Part shown: positions 49,401-60,938 of the stretch, in pieces | Position numbering within the stretch: the stretch's first letter is position 1 | Layout of the letters: every line of letters begins with the position of its first letter | NCBI RefSeq assembly: GCF_017654505.1 | Contig: NC_054558.1 | Location: 8,428,220 to 8,492,219, forward strand | From: Polyodon spathula | Taxonomy: Eukaryota; Chordata; Actinopteri; Acipenseriformes; Polyodontidae | Direction: 5' to 3' | DNA length: 64,000 bases | Made by a program: the position numbers and the translations under genes | The notes under the pieces: generated by a model | What the model was told of the DNA's origin: nothing | Databases searched by the model: none | The model's input: the letters and a program-made list of their open reading frames with translations, nothing else

Positions 49401-52400
49401 TTTAGGACCATGAGCATAGCATGCAGGGCAGCTAAGGTCACTGAGGAACTCAAGTGGAGCCTGGAGCCAGGAACCCAGGAACCAATAGCCATCAAAGTTG
49501 AAAGAAGTTCTCACTTTTGGAAACAACAACAAACACTGAAGCGCTGAGAGCAACACAGGGAACACCCACTGGTGGGTTTGAAGCTAAGACTATCCAAGTG
49601 CAAAGGCAAAAGAGCCAGAAAAAAACACTCAGGACAGGGAATTTAATAAAGCTAATGCATCTCATAAAAGCAGGTTGTATTAGATAGCAAGTACCTAACC
49701 TGCAGTACACCGTCTGACCCCTCTTTGACAGTTCAATACAGGAGCTGCACAGGGCTGTCAAGGGAATGTATTACAACCACAGTAAATGAGTACCCCACAC
49801 AAAGATAGCCACAACAGTTACACATGTGCTATACAGTTACAGGGAGCTGAACTGTTAGACAACGCAAACGTACAGTTCCTGTTATCAAGACCATTAGGTT
49901 TGTAAAAGAACTCTTTCATTTGGACTTTTTAATGTACTTGAAATGCCGTATGGGGAGGAGAGAGTGCTCTCTGGTGGTTTAAATTACAGTGTGCTCTTCA
50001 CCACCTCTGTGAAGGAAATTAATCATTTGTAATTCTGGATCCTGGCAACATATCACTTCAAAGCAAACGGCAACTCAATAAACTGCATTGCATTAAGAAC
50101 TGAGAAGGAAAACAACAAGCACCTGAGCGGAATCTCGGCTCTGTAATTTCCAAAACAGGAAACCTTATTTCTCTCCTTCGCCACCCATCTAGTTTGCTAA
50201 CAATGGACCAGTGGAAGTGCCCTATTTAATTCACAACCAGAAAAAAGCCCAAACATCCTTTCCATCCTTTTCAAAAGCCAGGCTTCCTGACCTTTCCTGC
50301 ATGTTCCTATAAACATCTTCCGATAACAGAGACGGAAAGGGCTTCGCAAGGATGGGATGGCACAGACAACACAGACAAATCTTGTCATGCGATACAGTGA
50401 ACGCTATCTGTCCACTCACACTGTATGAAGTCATGAATAGAGATAAGGACTTTAAACAAGCCAGGAGCTGGGATGCTAGCAGCAAAGCTTCACACAGATT
50501 TTTTCCCCACAGAGGGCAGGATTACTCACATTTACCTCCTGTACTGTCAATACCTCGTCACACCCCACCCCTTGGTTTCCTAAGAAGTGCTGCAACACAG
50601 ACTGAATGTTACCATCCTCTGAAAGCAGACATGGAAACATGAGTGCACTACAACAACAGACAAAAATAACTGAAGTGGAGTCATCAGGTTAAAAAATAAG
50701 TAGAAGTTTGGGGATACAGCTGCACAAACTCAGGTCTCAAGAAGTTCAACCGGCGAGTAAGCCCAAGCAAGCAGAGGAAGTGAGGCCACTGGCACCTGAC
50801 CACAGCCTCAGTGGTTATTTTTGGCACATCTGGTATTGTTCGCTTAACAGCCATTGGCACTCATACCAAAACACACTTACTGTGCTCAGGGTTCTCAGAT
50901 TATTAGCGTTATACCATCTGATAAGGCAGAGGAGCTCACAGTAAGCTTCCAATCCAATTTGCATCATCCTCAATTCCAGGATTTGGCATTAAGGATGATA
51001 CTAATTGGATTTGATTTACTCATTTCTTTGTTCTGTGTTATTTGATGAGTAGCAGATCTAAGTGGTTTGGGAGTGTGGTACAGTCGATGCAGTTCCATTA
51101 TTTTTGTGAATATTTCAGAACTGTTTCGCAGACTATGATGCACTATTTTATCCCCCCTGTCCCCAAAGTCTAAAAGCACACCCGAGCAGTCCCAGTGCAC
51201 TGGCGCTCCAGTAAAAGAATATGTTATGCTGGTTGTTTTTCTCTGTCAGAATTCCATGCACAATTGAAATATTATGCACTATTAAAAATTGCAAGAGATT
51301 TTCATCTCCCTCCAGACAAAGAGTCTTTATGCCCTGTTCTACTTGAAAACAACACATGACCCCCTTCAGAAATAACACATGGCCTGATTGTTTGCACTGT
51401 GGCCTGGGGCTAGGAAGGAACTCTATCCAGGATCAGGGGGAAGGAATACTTCTTAGCAAGGTTTATTAACTATGGGCTGCAGATTGATCTCTCCCTGTGT
51501 CAGCCCCAGCCTTATCTTGGCAGTGCACCTTTCCACAGGAAGCAGCTCTCATATAAGAACGCACATTCCACATGTCTTAAACAGATACCAGCATCTTTGG
51601 AACCAGATCTTTGCACAAGTGAGCCAGTCACAAGCTTTCCACTTGAAAGAAGTGTTAAACACATTTGTTATGCTGACGCACATTTCAATTTGATGCCGAT
51701 TTCTCTGATACACCTTTATATCAAAATGCAAGGGTCACCAACACTTCTAGTGGATGTAAACAAACACTCCGGCTCTCACAGGCCAACGGGTTTCAGAGGA
51801 AACTGCTTGAGATTTCAAATGAAGATCAGCAAGGAGAAGAATTCAGCATACATTGCTTTATTATATCTGATCATTTTAAAGATAAGAATTATGTCTGATC
51901 ATTTTAAAGATTCTATTTAAAAAATGAATTATTAGACTATAAATTAGAAGGGTGAAAAAAGGGGAAGAATTCAGTTTTATGATCCAGGAAATATTATTAA
52001 ATGATCACATGCAAGGGAAAAAAAACAACTCAATATCTGGGAGTCGTGCCATCCTAGCTAGTTTTTAATAGTAAATTGAATTTCTCATACAGAAACACAT
52101 CACAACACTGTTTCATTTTTGTAAGTTACATTTTAAGTGCAGTTGCTGGTAATAAAAAAGTGTTTGATCTAAAACGGGAGATTTCCTTTTCCAACTCAAA
52201 GCCACAGCATGTGGTAGAGATCTATATTTCATAAAACAACTGGTAAAGCAATTAACAATAACCAGAGAGGAAACTTCTTCCCAGCGCCGAGGAACCTGCC
52301 TATTCTCACTGACAATGCCCATGCCATTATAACTACAGTCATCATTACGAACATGACAATGTAACAAGGAGCCAGGCTTCCAAATTACACAAATAAACCT

Positions 52401-55122
52401 TCTTTATCTTCAGCAGGAACCAACAGCCATCAGATAAATCACCAACCAGGCAAGCCAGTGGAAAATTCAGTATGAGAAAACTAGAGGAATGCAGCGAGTA
52501 AAAATAGTCCTGCGTGTTCCCACAAGAACAGGAGAAGTATCTTAAGAGAGAGAAAAAGAAAGCTGAGCCATGGCAGCCAGTTTGCTAGTAATGATGCCTG
52601 GCTGGTTATCATGGAGGTCATGTACCTCCACTTTGAGCTCCACCCTCACCTAGCCACGATGAAACTTGGAATGGGCTTTTTAGCACACTGTGCTTGGCGT
52701 TATTGTTGCACAAGCCCTGGCCGGATTGTATGGACCCTGGATTTGTCACAATATAACATAATTGGAAGGCAAGTGAATTACAGGTTACAGTGCTAGCATC
52801 CCACTGCTTGACGTATTAGCCACTGGTTTCACTGGTGAAGGAGAAATTGGAATTGAACCAAAAACCCTTTATCCTAAGCAGATGAGCGCATTTCCAGTAA
52901 GACGAAGCAAAACCCTTCAGTATTATTTATTACTACCATATGCATGCTCATGACATGTCTTTGCATTATATGAGTAGAGTTCACTATATACTGTCAGTAA
53001 ACGACTTTAATATACTGTACTTGTTTCAATGTACAGTTGTTTACTGTAAACCGAGGCTAGAACTGCACAGAGATGCGTTTAATAAAACCACTTAAGAAAT
53101 CGTCAACTCCTGCACATACGATAAAGATAATGGGCAACACAGTACTGGACCTGGCTGGCAGCCCAGTCATGTATAATAGACTCTCGTAAAAGCACAGCTG
53201 CTGCTGGTATTACTGGGGCTGTAGAGTTTGCAAACATGAGTCCACAGGGTCCCTGCTTGGTGTCTGGATCCCATTACATACAGTGAAGGGATTGTTTTCT
53301 GGTATTGTGCAATGCAGGGATGATATCATTAATGAGGAACAGGAGAGAACAAGGTGTGGGGGGCTCACCCTAATCCTGGACTCGCCCCTGGGATACGAGG
53401 CTTCCAGTCCGCTGCGGCTCAAGACAGATCGACTTCATTCTCTTGCAGCTGTTCGGGGAGTGGTGGGGGGTCAAACATCAAGTCTTGGAAAAAAGAACAA
53501 CAAAAGTAAAAGTTTAAAATGATGGCCTAGCAACCGTCATCAAAACAGCCAACAGGCTGCACTTTACAGGACAGGCCGCAAAGAGTGTTAAATCTGTCAA
53601 ATGATTCCACATAAGAAGTGTACAGAAATCTTGGAAGACAATTTCCTACAGTGTTGTGAACAGGGTAACACTTTACATTGTGTATCTAATGAGTGTACAC
53701 TTACATAGTAGTTACTTAGTAAATGCATGTGTACTTGCACTTAATTACAATGTTATTATGCACACTTACAATGTACTTTATGTGTAAATCTTATTGCACA
53801 ATATATGTAAGTATACCGTTCTATCATAGTTAGAGTTAAGTATAGAGTTAGGGTTAGGCTTAGTAGGGTTAGGTTCAGAGTTAGGGTATTGTTTAAAGTG
53901 TGCAAAAATGTGGCTATAGAGTGTGATACAAGTAAGAAATGCCAGTGGAGAGATGGCTGATATGAACTAGCTTGCAACAAATCTTCAGTGCTCTACCCTT
54001 GGAACTCATTACAATGCATCTGAAGAGTCTACTGAATTCAACAAATCATGAAATCGTAACAAAAAATTATATGCTCACTCCATTTTAAAACTCAAACGGG
54101 AACCCTGACCTTGGCATTGTGTCTGCTTGTATTTGTGTTTGCAGGAACAACTCAAACAGCTGATCCTTGAAGTGAAACATGAACTGTGCAACGAGGACAG
54201 CCAGTGCAATATTGCCATCTATCAAAAGCCCAGGTCCAAGAACATTCTCATCAGCAGCTCTAAAATCACAGGTACGTTAGAGCAGGGCTGCAGTACAGTC
54301 ATGCAGTTATAAGAACATCCTCATCAGCAGCTCTAAAATCACAGGTACGTTAGAGCAGGGCTGCAGTACAGTCATGCAGTTATAAGAACATTCTCATCAG
54401 CAGCTCCAAAATCACAGGTACGTTAGAGCAGGGCTGCAGTACAGTCATGCAGTTATAAGAACATCCTCATCAGCAGCTCTAAAATCACAGGTACGTAAGA
54501 GCAGGGCTGCAGTACAGTCATGCAGTTATAAGAACATTCTCATCAGCAGCTCTAAAATCACAGGTAGGTTAGAGCAGGGCTGCAGTACAGTCATGCAGTT
54601 ATAAGAACATCCTCATCAGCAGCTCTAAAATCACAGGTACGTTAGAGCAGGGCTGCAGTACAGTCATGCAGTTATAAGAACATTCTCATCAGCAGCTCTA
54701 AAATCACAGGTACGTTAGAGCAGGGCTGCAGTACAGTCATGCAGTTATAAGAACATCCTCATCAGCAGCTCTAAAATCACAGGTACGTTAGAGCAGGGCT
54801 GCAGTACAGTCATGCAGTTATAAGAACATCCTCACCAGCAGCTCCAAAATCACAGGTACGTTAGAGCAGGGCTGCAGTACAGTCATGCAGTTATAAGAAC
54901 ATCCTCATCAGCGGCTCTAAAATCACAGGTACGTTAGAGCAGGGCTGCAGTACAGTCATGCTGTACATTCCACTGCTCTGTTTTTATATTTTGCCAGATG
55001 GGATTATGTAGTTCAGAAACTAATATTGTGATCCTCACATTTTAGCACCTGAGAAGTTACTATTAGTGGACCAAAGATTCATTGAAACATTGAAGTGAGT
55101 TTATACCTATATACGCATACAT

Positions 55123-55165
<43 letters not shown>

Positions 55166-58100
55166 ATATATATATATATATTCAAATATTAATTTCAAAG
55201 CACTGAGAATGTTTCCAAACACTCTTTTAAAAGCCGTTCTAAAACAGTGTTTAAATGGTTTGTGAATTGGTCCGCAGTGATACCGGCTTTTCTAACGGAG
55301 TCCAGATTAGGGTTTAGTATTTGTAAGTGTTCATTAGGTTCTTGTTTTCCCCTTGCTTCACAGAAAACCCCAAAGACGTGGCCTCCTACTTGAACAGTGA
55401 AAATGCGAAGAAACAGGTAATTTGTATTTTCACTGCCTTTGTGGGAACAGAGCGTAAAACAGGGACAGAAATGCAGGCTATAACCAGCGGCGTACCTTTT
55501 AATTGCGTCTTCACTGCGTGTTACCTCTTTAACACTGGCCTATGAGGTAATGCTGCTAGCGTTTCCTGTCAGCTGGAATGCATTTCTGTAGCCGGTTTAT
55601 TAAGAAGATATCATTTTTTTAACCTAAAGTTAAATAAAATGATGCTATACAAAAAGGATGAGGTTTTTTTCGTGTGGTTTCTTGAATACAATATAGATTA
55701 TGTTGTAAACTCACTGTTGAGTAATACGCATTTAACAACGCGTCCTATGGTCCCTATCACAGACTATCACGGTGGAACTTGCGTTTCAGTGTGACGTTAT
55801 TGTTTTAGCCATTCATTTTTTGGTTTAGTAACAACACATTGCATATTGCCCCTCAAAATACAGTAGAAATATTAAACTTACTGTGTATTGTGTTGGTCAT
55901 TTGCTGCGATAGCTTGCCATAGTAACCGCAGACACACAGCTGCTTCGCATTATGGGATAATTCATTAATTGACTTCCTGGGAAGGCTTGTTTGGTTGAAG
56001 TTGCACATACAGAGATCGTGTGCATTATTCCAAACTTCAAATCTAGTGCACCACAATAATGAACAGTAACTGCTGGAACACGCTCAGACAGTAATTCAGA
56101 TTCTGTTTGGCGGCTGTGAGTCTTTTCCCATCAGCCTTGAACTGGTGCTGACACTGCGCAAAAGTATTTAACCACACGCTCTACTTAGGGTGTCAAACCA
56201 CACCTGGGATTCACCTCTTTCTTAATCAGAGAGGACGAATATAAAATCTTTTTTTTATTGTACAGGTATAAATACACAAAGCAACATGGACCAAAAGAAA
56301 ATGCAACGCAGCAGATTTAAGAAATTTGAAGAAAAAAAAAAAGCAGTGTTTCGTTCGGTTCATTGTGTCACTTCTCACCCCTGTGCCAACATCTCTTCAG
56401 ATAATAGTCGAAACAGCAGGAAATACAATCCTATGAGCGCTAAAGCAATTCCCTTATGGAATGATAACATTCCCTATAACTAAGAGCCAGATGAACAAGT
56501 ACATGATATAAAATGAACTGGTAACACTGGTTAGAGCGTTGCATCCTGTTAACGGGCAGTATGCTGTTTATAAACAAACGCAGCAGGTTCCTAAGTACAT
56601 GCAGTAAATAACAGAAAATAGCCATGAAGTGTTCAAGATTCGGGACCAAAACAATGTGACATAACTAATAGGCTGCTAGCATTAATTACAGTAAGTGTTT
56701 CGCTATTTAATGGCAGTAGCTGAGACACATATAAACCACTGACTTGAAACAACCATTTTACCTCTTTGGTAAAACTTGATACATGAATCTCTAATAAAAA
56801 AAAGCCACGCTTACACAAACTGATTTATTGCTTGTTGAAAAATGATGCTTCAGATTGGTTTAATGACGAGACAGCGTATTTCTGGTTGAGTCAATTGCAT
56901 ATGGTGGGGGTGGAATGGACAAAATGCATTGCAGTCTGGTAATGAACATAGACACTAGATCAACCATTGCAGCTGCACACTGTTTGAAATCTCAGGGGCT
57001 GTCTGCCTGCGAGAGCTGTCTTATGTGCATTGGAAAACAATGCATGTTTAAAATAGATATTTAAAAAGGAGACCATTGAGGGAGGACCAGGGTCTAAAAC
57101 CGCTGGCTAGTGGTATATCTCTGGTACAGTAAGTGCTGTATATAGAAACAGGATTATCTGTGAATGGGGCTCAACAAGGGATGTAAATAAGACTCCCAAT
57201 GCCAAGCAGTTTGATCCATTCCACATTAAACAAGACACTCCTGAGCTTGTTACCTATAAACTGGGGCTAATCAAGCTTGTAGTAGAACCTGGAATGGGGG
57301 ATGCTGCTTTGCAGCAGGAGTCTCGTTTCCATGCCTGAGACTGGATATGGGTGCTGTAACATTGGATCCCTCCCTTCTCTCCTTCAGCTTGGCCTCATGA
57401 CTGTCACACCTCACTGGAGGAAGCATCCCCCAAGTATCCTGGTCTCCTTGGTCATTGCGGGCTTGTTGCTGGCAGCTCTCCTGATCGGGGGATACTGCTA
57501 CAAGACCCGAAAGACTGGGAGCTCCAAGGGAGAGAGACTGGTCAGTATTGCGCTTGTAACCCAACAAGCCATGAGTGCTGGGATTTACCGCGGGTTCCAC
57601 ACCTCGCAAACCTGTAAGGCTGCTTCATACTTCATTCTTGCAACTGGGCTGGCAGACAGTCGCACGGATGACTTGAGAGAGGCTAGAAACCACCCTCTGT
57701 GCCGGTCACACAGTTGAAATGAACCATCCTTTACTACTGAACCTGTTCTTCATCTGTCATATAGATATCGATGCTGAGTTTAGACTTCATACATCATCAC
57801 ATTGAGCAATCTGGCTGTAATAAACATCTGGCAAAAAGATCATATAGCAATATGCATACTAATACAATTCTAGTGTCTCTGTCTGCCAGTAATTACAGCA
57901 GCTGCTGTTCTATTCTATTGACCTCGATAGTGTGATCCCTTTAAAATACATACAGCCTAATTATATCTATCTATGTAGAGATCTAGCTATCTATCTAGAT
58001 ACACAGACAGGGAACAACATGGTACTTTCATACACAGTGACTATAAAAAAGGGAAACAGCTGTGTAACAAAAGCAGCAAAATCAAAAAGAAAGTTAATGT

Positions 58101-58734
58101 AGGTCCACAAAAATGTAAATGTAATTTCAGACTTCTTCAGTCCTTCTTCAGCTGGATGGTAAGAGCAATGCTGTAAACAAGCTGTTGTTGTGGACCAGTT
58201 GTCTTTGAAAAGAAATGTTCCGGAAGATGATGTCATAACTTCAGGATAGAATGTTAAATATTCTGTATATAAGCATTCCAAAATTAATCTTGGGCCCTAT
58301 TCCAAGAAAACGTTAACTTTCGAGTTGTTATTATTAAAGAATATTTTATTCATAGTCTGTTTTTTTATTAATAAAATGCAGTTTGATATTTATGAAACTC
58401 AAAAAAGCCAACAGCAGCCTACAAGGACAGTCTCATGAAAACGATACCGCGTGTTATTCATAAAAACACACATTTTGTATGCAGCACTAATGAGTTCATT
58501 GATTTATATTTACGCCTATAGACCGAAGACCCCTATCAGGCGGAGAGCGATAACCAAGGTGGTACTCTGGTGTCCGTGGCCCCCCTGCACCCACCCGAGT
58601 CACAGGGGAAGCCCAGCACTAACAGGGACTCGCAGGACACGGGAAAGAACCACCCCCCCAGCCCCAACTCCACCACCACCACCACCAACGGGCATTCTGC
58701 CAAGCAAGCCCCCGTGGCAGACACAGAGCTGTAG
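39945..58734 (+). CDS. CD34: CD34 antigen, complete sialomucin gene (8 exons, 408 aa)
   Basis: Join: 39945-40029, 48155-48421, 48646-48896, 49062-49139, 54145-54271, 55364-55416, 57388-57540, 58522-58734. All introns are GT-AG with matching phases. CD34 is a cell-surface sialomucin of blood-forming precursors and vessel endothelium, involved in adhesion. Order: signal peptide 1-28; Ser/Thr/Pro-rich mucin part about 34-199, with N-glycosylation sequons at Asn125 and Asn188; a cysteine region 202-248 (Cys205, 227, 242, 248); a juxtamembrane stem with KDVAS; transmembrane segment about 303-325; cytoplasmic tail 326-408. The tail decides the name: GERL then EDPY, QGK, NGHSAKQ and the end VADTEL match mammalian CD34 in order, with DTEL as PDZ ligand. 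Human CD34 also has eight exons and 385 residues. Relatives podocalyxin and endoglycan end differently (DTHL type). The mucin part is not conserved in sequence, as expected. Confidence 0.93.
41272..41286. repeat. Poly-C run
   Basis: About 15 consecutive C. Confidence 0.9.
42133..42656. mobile_element. Fold-back element with ~90-bp inverted repeats
   Basis: The left arm 42133-42222 and right arm 42565-42656 are inverted copies: TTCCTTAGCAAC, GATGATAGTTTCTCATTGGG, TTAAACTGG and AACGGTC appear in order in both when the right arm is reversed. The outer ends are TTTACTTTTTT and AAAAAAGTAAA. Inside are two 32-bp direct repeats (42239-42270, 42271-42302) starting GGATTCCGTTCCTGGTCTT. No coding capacity and no clear target duplication. 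Probably a non-autonomous DNA transposon; the family is unknown to me. Confidence 0.75.
43261..43329. repeat. (TA)n microsatellite
   Basis: About 34 TA units. Confidence 0.95.
43492..43511. repeat. Poly-T run
   Basis: About 20 consecutive T. Confidence 0.9.
44477..45296 (+). pseudogene. Degenerate Tc1-type transposase
   Basis: Fragments in order: GKSKKLSEDLRQKM and KGYKKISKHFSIP (helix-turn-helix, from about 44477), NNPRLTAKFIQSELAASGTG, LNGRRPRKKPLLRKRHKDNR, then DETKIEVFGH from about 44929 (first catalytic Asp), TVKHGGGNIFLWH, and the C-terminal QFCIEEWSKI to VKGASTSY and a stop at about 45296. There are several frame changes, and the block with the second Asp and the catalytic Glu (DNDPKHT ... 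NPIENLW) is missing. Terminal inverted repeats are not evident. It is older than the Tc1 copy at 32856 and of a different subfamily. Confidence 0.85.
46390..46433. repeat. (GAGT)n(GT)n microsatellite
   Basis: About four GAGT units, then about 14 GT units. Confidence 0.93.
47482..47500. repeat. Poly-A run
   Basis: About 19 consecutive A. Confidence 0.9.
48155..48421 (+). CDS. CD34: CD34 exon 2 (mucin domain)
   Basis: 267 nt, phase 1 to 1, acceptor TTTTTAG, donor GCTG|GTAAGT. It begins DHTNCQEPGTSPATPPAPAH and is rich in Thr, Pro, Ala and Ser, made of short AxTxPAA/DPTSP-like units: a dense O-glycosylation region. Its length, divisible by three, would allow clean skipping. Confidence 0.88.
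48646..48896 (+). CDS. CD34: CD34 exon 3 (mucin domain)
   Basis: 251 nt, phase 1 to 0, acceptor TTTTAG, donor GTA|GTAAGT. About 84 residues, mostly Ser/Thr (for example SSTTSPQTESSTRSQ), with sequons NST and NES. It closes with LQGNFIPEV. Confidence 0.88.
49062..49139 (+). CDS. CD34: CD34 exon 4 (cysteine region)
   Basis: 78 nt, phase 0 to 0, acceptor CCCAAAAG, donor TGT|GTAAGT. It encodes LVHCVHKEDIQDKDAIQLEM and ends KEETTC. The two cysteines fit the start of the CD34-family globular region, where KEE and a following Cys also occur in mammals. Confidence 0.8.
49140..54144 (+). other. CD34: CD34 intron 4
   Basis: 5 kb. The only element recognised is MITE copy 1 with a telomere-like interior (53663-53900). 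Confidence 0.8.
53663..53900 (+). mobile_element. MITE with telomere-like interior, copy 1
   Basis: It begins GGGTAACACTTTACATTGTG and shares ordered blocks with the copies at 61318 and 63755 (TAGTTACTTAGTAAATGCA, TTACAATGTACTTTATGTG). The interior 53828-53888 is GTTAGGGTTAGG-like. The right arm is degraded. Confidence 0.7.
54145..54271 (+). CDS. CD34: CD34 exon 5 (cysteine region), 3' end tandemly repeated
   Basis: 127 nt, phase 0 to 1, acceptor TTTGCAG, donor ACAG|GTACGT. It encodes EQLKQLILEVKHELCNEDSQ and ends KNILISSSKIT, with Cys242 and Cys248. The last 34 nt of the exon and 39 nt of intron form the first unit of the 73-bp array that follows. Using the first donor keeps the frame open into exon 6. 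Confidence 0.85.
54238..54962 (+). repeat. CD34: 73-bp tandem array, ten units, each with a splice donor
   Basis: Units repeat every 73 bp (AAGAACAT starting near 54238, 54311, 54384 and on). Each holds the exon 5 end TCTAAAATCACAG and then GTACGTTAGAGCAGGGCTGC; the fourth copy reads GTACGTAAG and the fifth GTAGGTTAG. Identity between units is very high, so the array is young or kept uniform. It overlaps the last 34 nt of exon 5. Confidence 0.95.
54272..55363 (+). other. CD34: CD34 intron 5
   Basis: Two thirds of this intron is the 73-bp array; a TA microsatellite (55125-55181) follows. Confidence 0.85.
55125..55181. repeat. (TA)n microsatellite
   Basis: TA run with one TGTA interruption. 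Confidence 0.93.
55364..55416 (+). CDS. CD34: CD34 exon 6 (juxtamembrane stem)
   Basis: 53 nt, phase 1 to 0, acceptor CTTCACAG, donor CAG|GTAATT. It encodes ENPKDVASYLNSENAKKQ; the DVAS core matches the same place in mammalian CD34. Confidence 0.87.
55417..57387 (+). other. CD34: CD34 intron 6, nothing further seen
   Basis: No repeat or coding segment recognised. Confidence 0.75.
57388..57540 (+). CDS. CD34: CD34 exon 7 (transmembrane)
   Basis: 153 nt, phase 0 to 0, acceptor CTTCAG, donor CTG|GTCAGT. It encodes SILVSLVIAGLLLAALLIGG then YCYKTRK (stop-transfer charges), ending GSSKGERL. Mammalian CD34 has GERL at the same exon end. It is GC-richer than the flanking introns. Confidence 0.92.
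57541..58521 (+). other. CD34: CD34 intron 7
   Basis: A short CTAT/GATA-type run lies at 57964-58000; otherwise nothing recognised. Confidence 0.75.
58522..58734 (+). CDS. CD34: CD34 exon 8 (cytoplasmic tail)
   Basis: 213 nt including TAG at 58732-58734, acceptor CCTATAG. It encodes TEDPYQAESDNQGG, then PPESQGKPSTNRDSQ, a Pro and Thr-rich insert with five Thr in a row, and NGHSAKQAPVADTEL. The last five residues equal those of mammalian CD34 and fit the PDZ-binding end that recruits adaptors such as CRKL-linked complexes in mammals (the partner is inferred). Confidence 0.95.
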   Translation, partial: TEDPYQAESDNQGGTLVSVAPLHPPESQGKPSTNRDSQDTGKNHPPSPNSTTTTTNGHSAKQAPVADTEL

Positions 58735-60620
58735 GGACAGACAGCACACCCTGAGCACACCCAGAAGGGCGAGTGCATATCGAGACAGGAATCCATTCTT
58801 CTTCGTTTCCTCTCCCTCACCGATATCGGTTGAGCGTAACTCGCCACTTGCAGAACTTATTTAAAGAATCAAGATTGTGAAGTGCTGTCTGGGTTGCATT
58901 GGTCAGCAAAAAAAAAATTAACAAAGCAAACTGAACTGCAGGGAGTGCTTTCAATATGGGACAAATGCCAATGCAGATCGCAGTAGACACAATACATCAT
59001 GATCTGTGGATGCACAGGTGCTAAACTGCAGAAGAACCAACGCAGTATAATTCCAAGTGTAATCAACGATTTAAACTGCTCTGCCTTGCAGTAATTTCTC
59101 CCAATTGAAAGCACCTTCTGTACAGTGGATAGTCCTGTATATTTAGACAAGGTGATGGCTTAGAGAGTTGGTGAAGTGAAGACTGGGCTGAACAACTGGT
59201 GCTTTATATTACAAACTAAAACAATTGGCTTTAGTAAGAGGTAAAGCAAAATTCAGCATTCAAATAATTCTCCATTTCATTACTGCAAGCTTTACTGACA
59301 TACTGAGCTTTTTCTCCACTACAAAGTTGAACCCGCTTACTTCTTAAAGCTGGCAGTTTTGCACCGGAGAAAGACAAATAGTAACATGGGCACATGAAGT
59401 GGGTTTTTTTTTGGTTTTTTTTTTGGTGCGTTTGTTTATTTGTTTGTTTTTTATTTTAGGCATTCCAAACCCAACTTTTCATTTTACTATCGGCTTTTTG
59501 TTTGTTTTTGTCTGGTTAGGAATTAATATTTGAAATAAATTAGTTTTGTATGAATACTGATATTTTTCATAATTGTGTATGTGTAAATAAGTAGTCGATT
59601 GCTGCTTCCTGTTATAAGTAAAACATTCTGTATATGCCTATACGTTGCAAACATGTTATGTGTTTTATGTTTCTTTGGTTCTCATCTATTGTATATGTTC
59701 ATGGCTTGGGCAAAAAAAAAAAAAAAAATCTGGCAAATTGACGTGGTTTGCATAACATCTTTGCATGTGTAGAGGGTGCTAGTGTGTGCACACAAGAGCA
59801 AGCACATGCAACTGCATAGCTGATCTGTTAGAATTTGACAAAGGTGTTGTAGTGGGCTCCTTTAAAGACACATGCAGGCTAAATTCAAACTCTTCTTTAG
59901 CATACCCCAGTCATCACAGCTTGACTGATTTTGCAAGTCCCTGGAAGAGCAGCCCTACTGTGCAGGGAGTGTTACGACGCAATGCATCACAATATGTTCA
60001 GCTGCAGTGCCATGTTTGTACAATACAAACATTTCGAGGCAAAACTGCAGCAGCATATGAGCTTGGCGAGCGAGCGAGTTTTTATTCTGCATGTGTGCTG
60101 AACAGTCCTGGCATCACAGACTGGAGCAAGCTGCCATCACACAATTTCATCTCACTCGCAAGTACAGTAGACACACACATGTGTTTTGTTTTTTTTGTCC
60201 AAGCAATGTACATCTTCCAGGGTTTTTTTCTGAAGTATAGGACAGATCTTCTGTTGTGTGTGTGTGTCTCCTGTTTTGAGAGCGATGGTTCTTGTAGCAT
60301 GCCTGTGAGCTCTAGTTTGTGATGTTGCTGTTTCCGACGTGAAAGCTGTGTTCATTGCTTTGTAAGACTGAGGAGCCCTTATAGGCCAGGAGACAAAGGG
60401 AGGAGACCCGCCCTGCAACAGACATGTGTCTCACTTGTATATCATTTTCAGGGGGTCCTGTAAAAACTTGCATTCTTTTCTGAACCAATAGTCCTATGCA
60501 GATATTGTTCGTTTGACATTTTTTCTGGGGGTTAGGCTTGGAACACATGTCTTCTTACCAATTGTAACCCATAAAAAAGAATTATTTTGTAAATAAATAA
60601 TAATAATACATTCAGAAGTA
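58735..60620 (+). other. CD34: Probable CD34 3' untranslated region
   Basis: No coding. Candidate poly-A signals: AATAAA at 59534-59539 (800 bp after the stop) and at 60592-60597. T-rich runs with GTTTG repeats lie at 59400-59515, a poly-A run at 59713-59729. TGTAAATA near 59581 is a possible Pumilio-type site. Confidence 0.5.
59534..59539 (+). terminator. CD34: Candidate CD34 poly-A signal AATAAA
   Basis: Canonical hexamer 0.8 kb after the stop with T/G-rich sequence downstream; the first plausible transcript end. Confidence 0.5.
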
Positions 60621-60901
60621 TCCTGTGCACTTGAGGTTTGTGCTGTGAACCCTTTCTCTGGATTTACTTATACAGCAGACTGTATGAGTTCCCTTCAGTT
60701 CTGTATCATGCTAAATTAACAGCCAGTTTTTGTCTCCTATATTAAGTCAGTTTAAGTGACTGGTAGAACTGAGGGGTCAATGTCAATATGATCCTTCACT
60801 GTAAAGAGTCTGGATGCGCAGGTCACACAGATCACGACTACAAGAAAAACAAATCTTTGTCCAATGCAGAGGGTGTGTGCTCAAGGAGCCAGTGGAGCAG
60901 A

Positions 60902-60938
60902 TGTGTGCGTGTGTGTGTGTGTGTGTGCTCGTGTGTGT
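60902..60938. repeat. (GT)n microsatellite
   Basis: GT run with a GCTC interruption. Confidence 0.9.

Noticed and set aside
54238..54962. CRISPR or coding repeat reading of the 73-bp array
   Set aside because: Units are uninterrupted, lack spacers, shift frame by one base each, and contain stop codons; it is an exon-intron border duplication.
57301..57717. Single-exon reading of 138 aa over the CD34 transmembrane exon
   Set aside because: Only 57388-57540 matches CD34; the rest is intron on either side of good splice sites.
58536..58847. 103-aa minus-strand frame over CD34 exon 8
   Set aside because: Shadow of the GC-rich coding exon on the opposite strand.
59786..60322. 178-aa open frame after CD34
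   Set aside because: Lies in the probable CD34 3' UTR, has no family signature, and codes through low-complexity T and GT runs.
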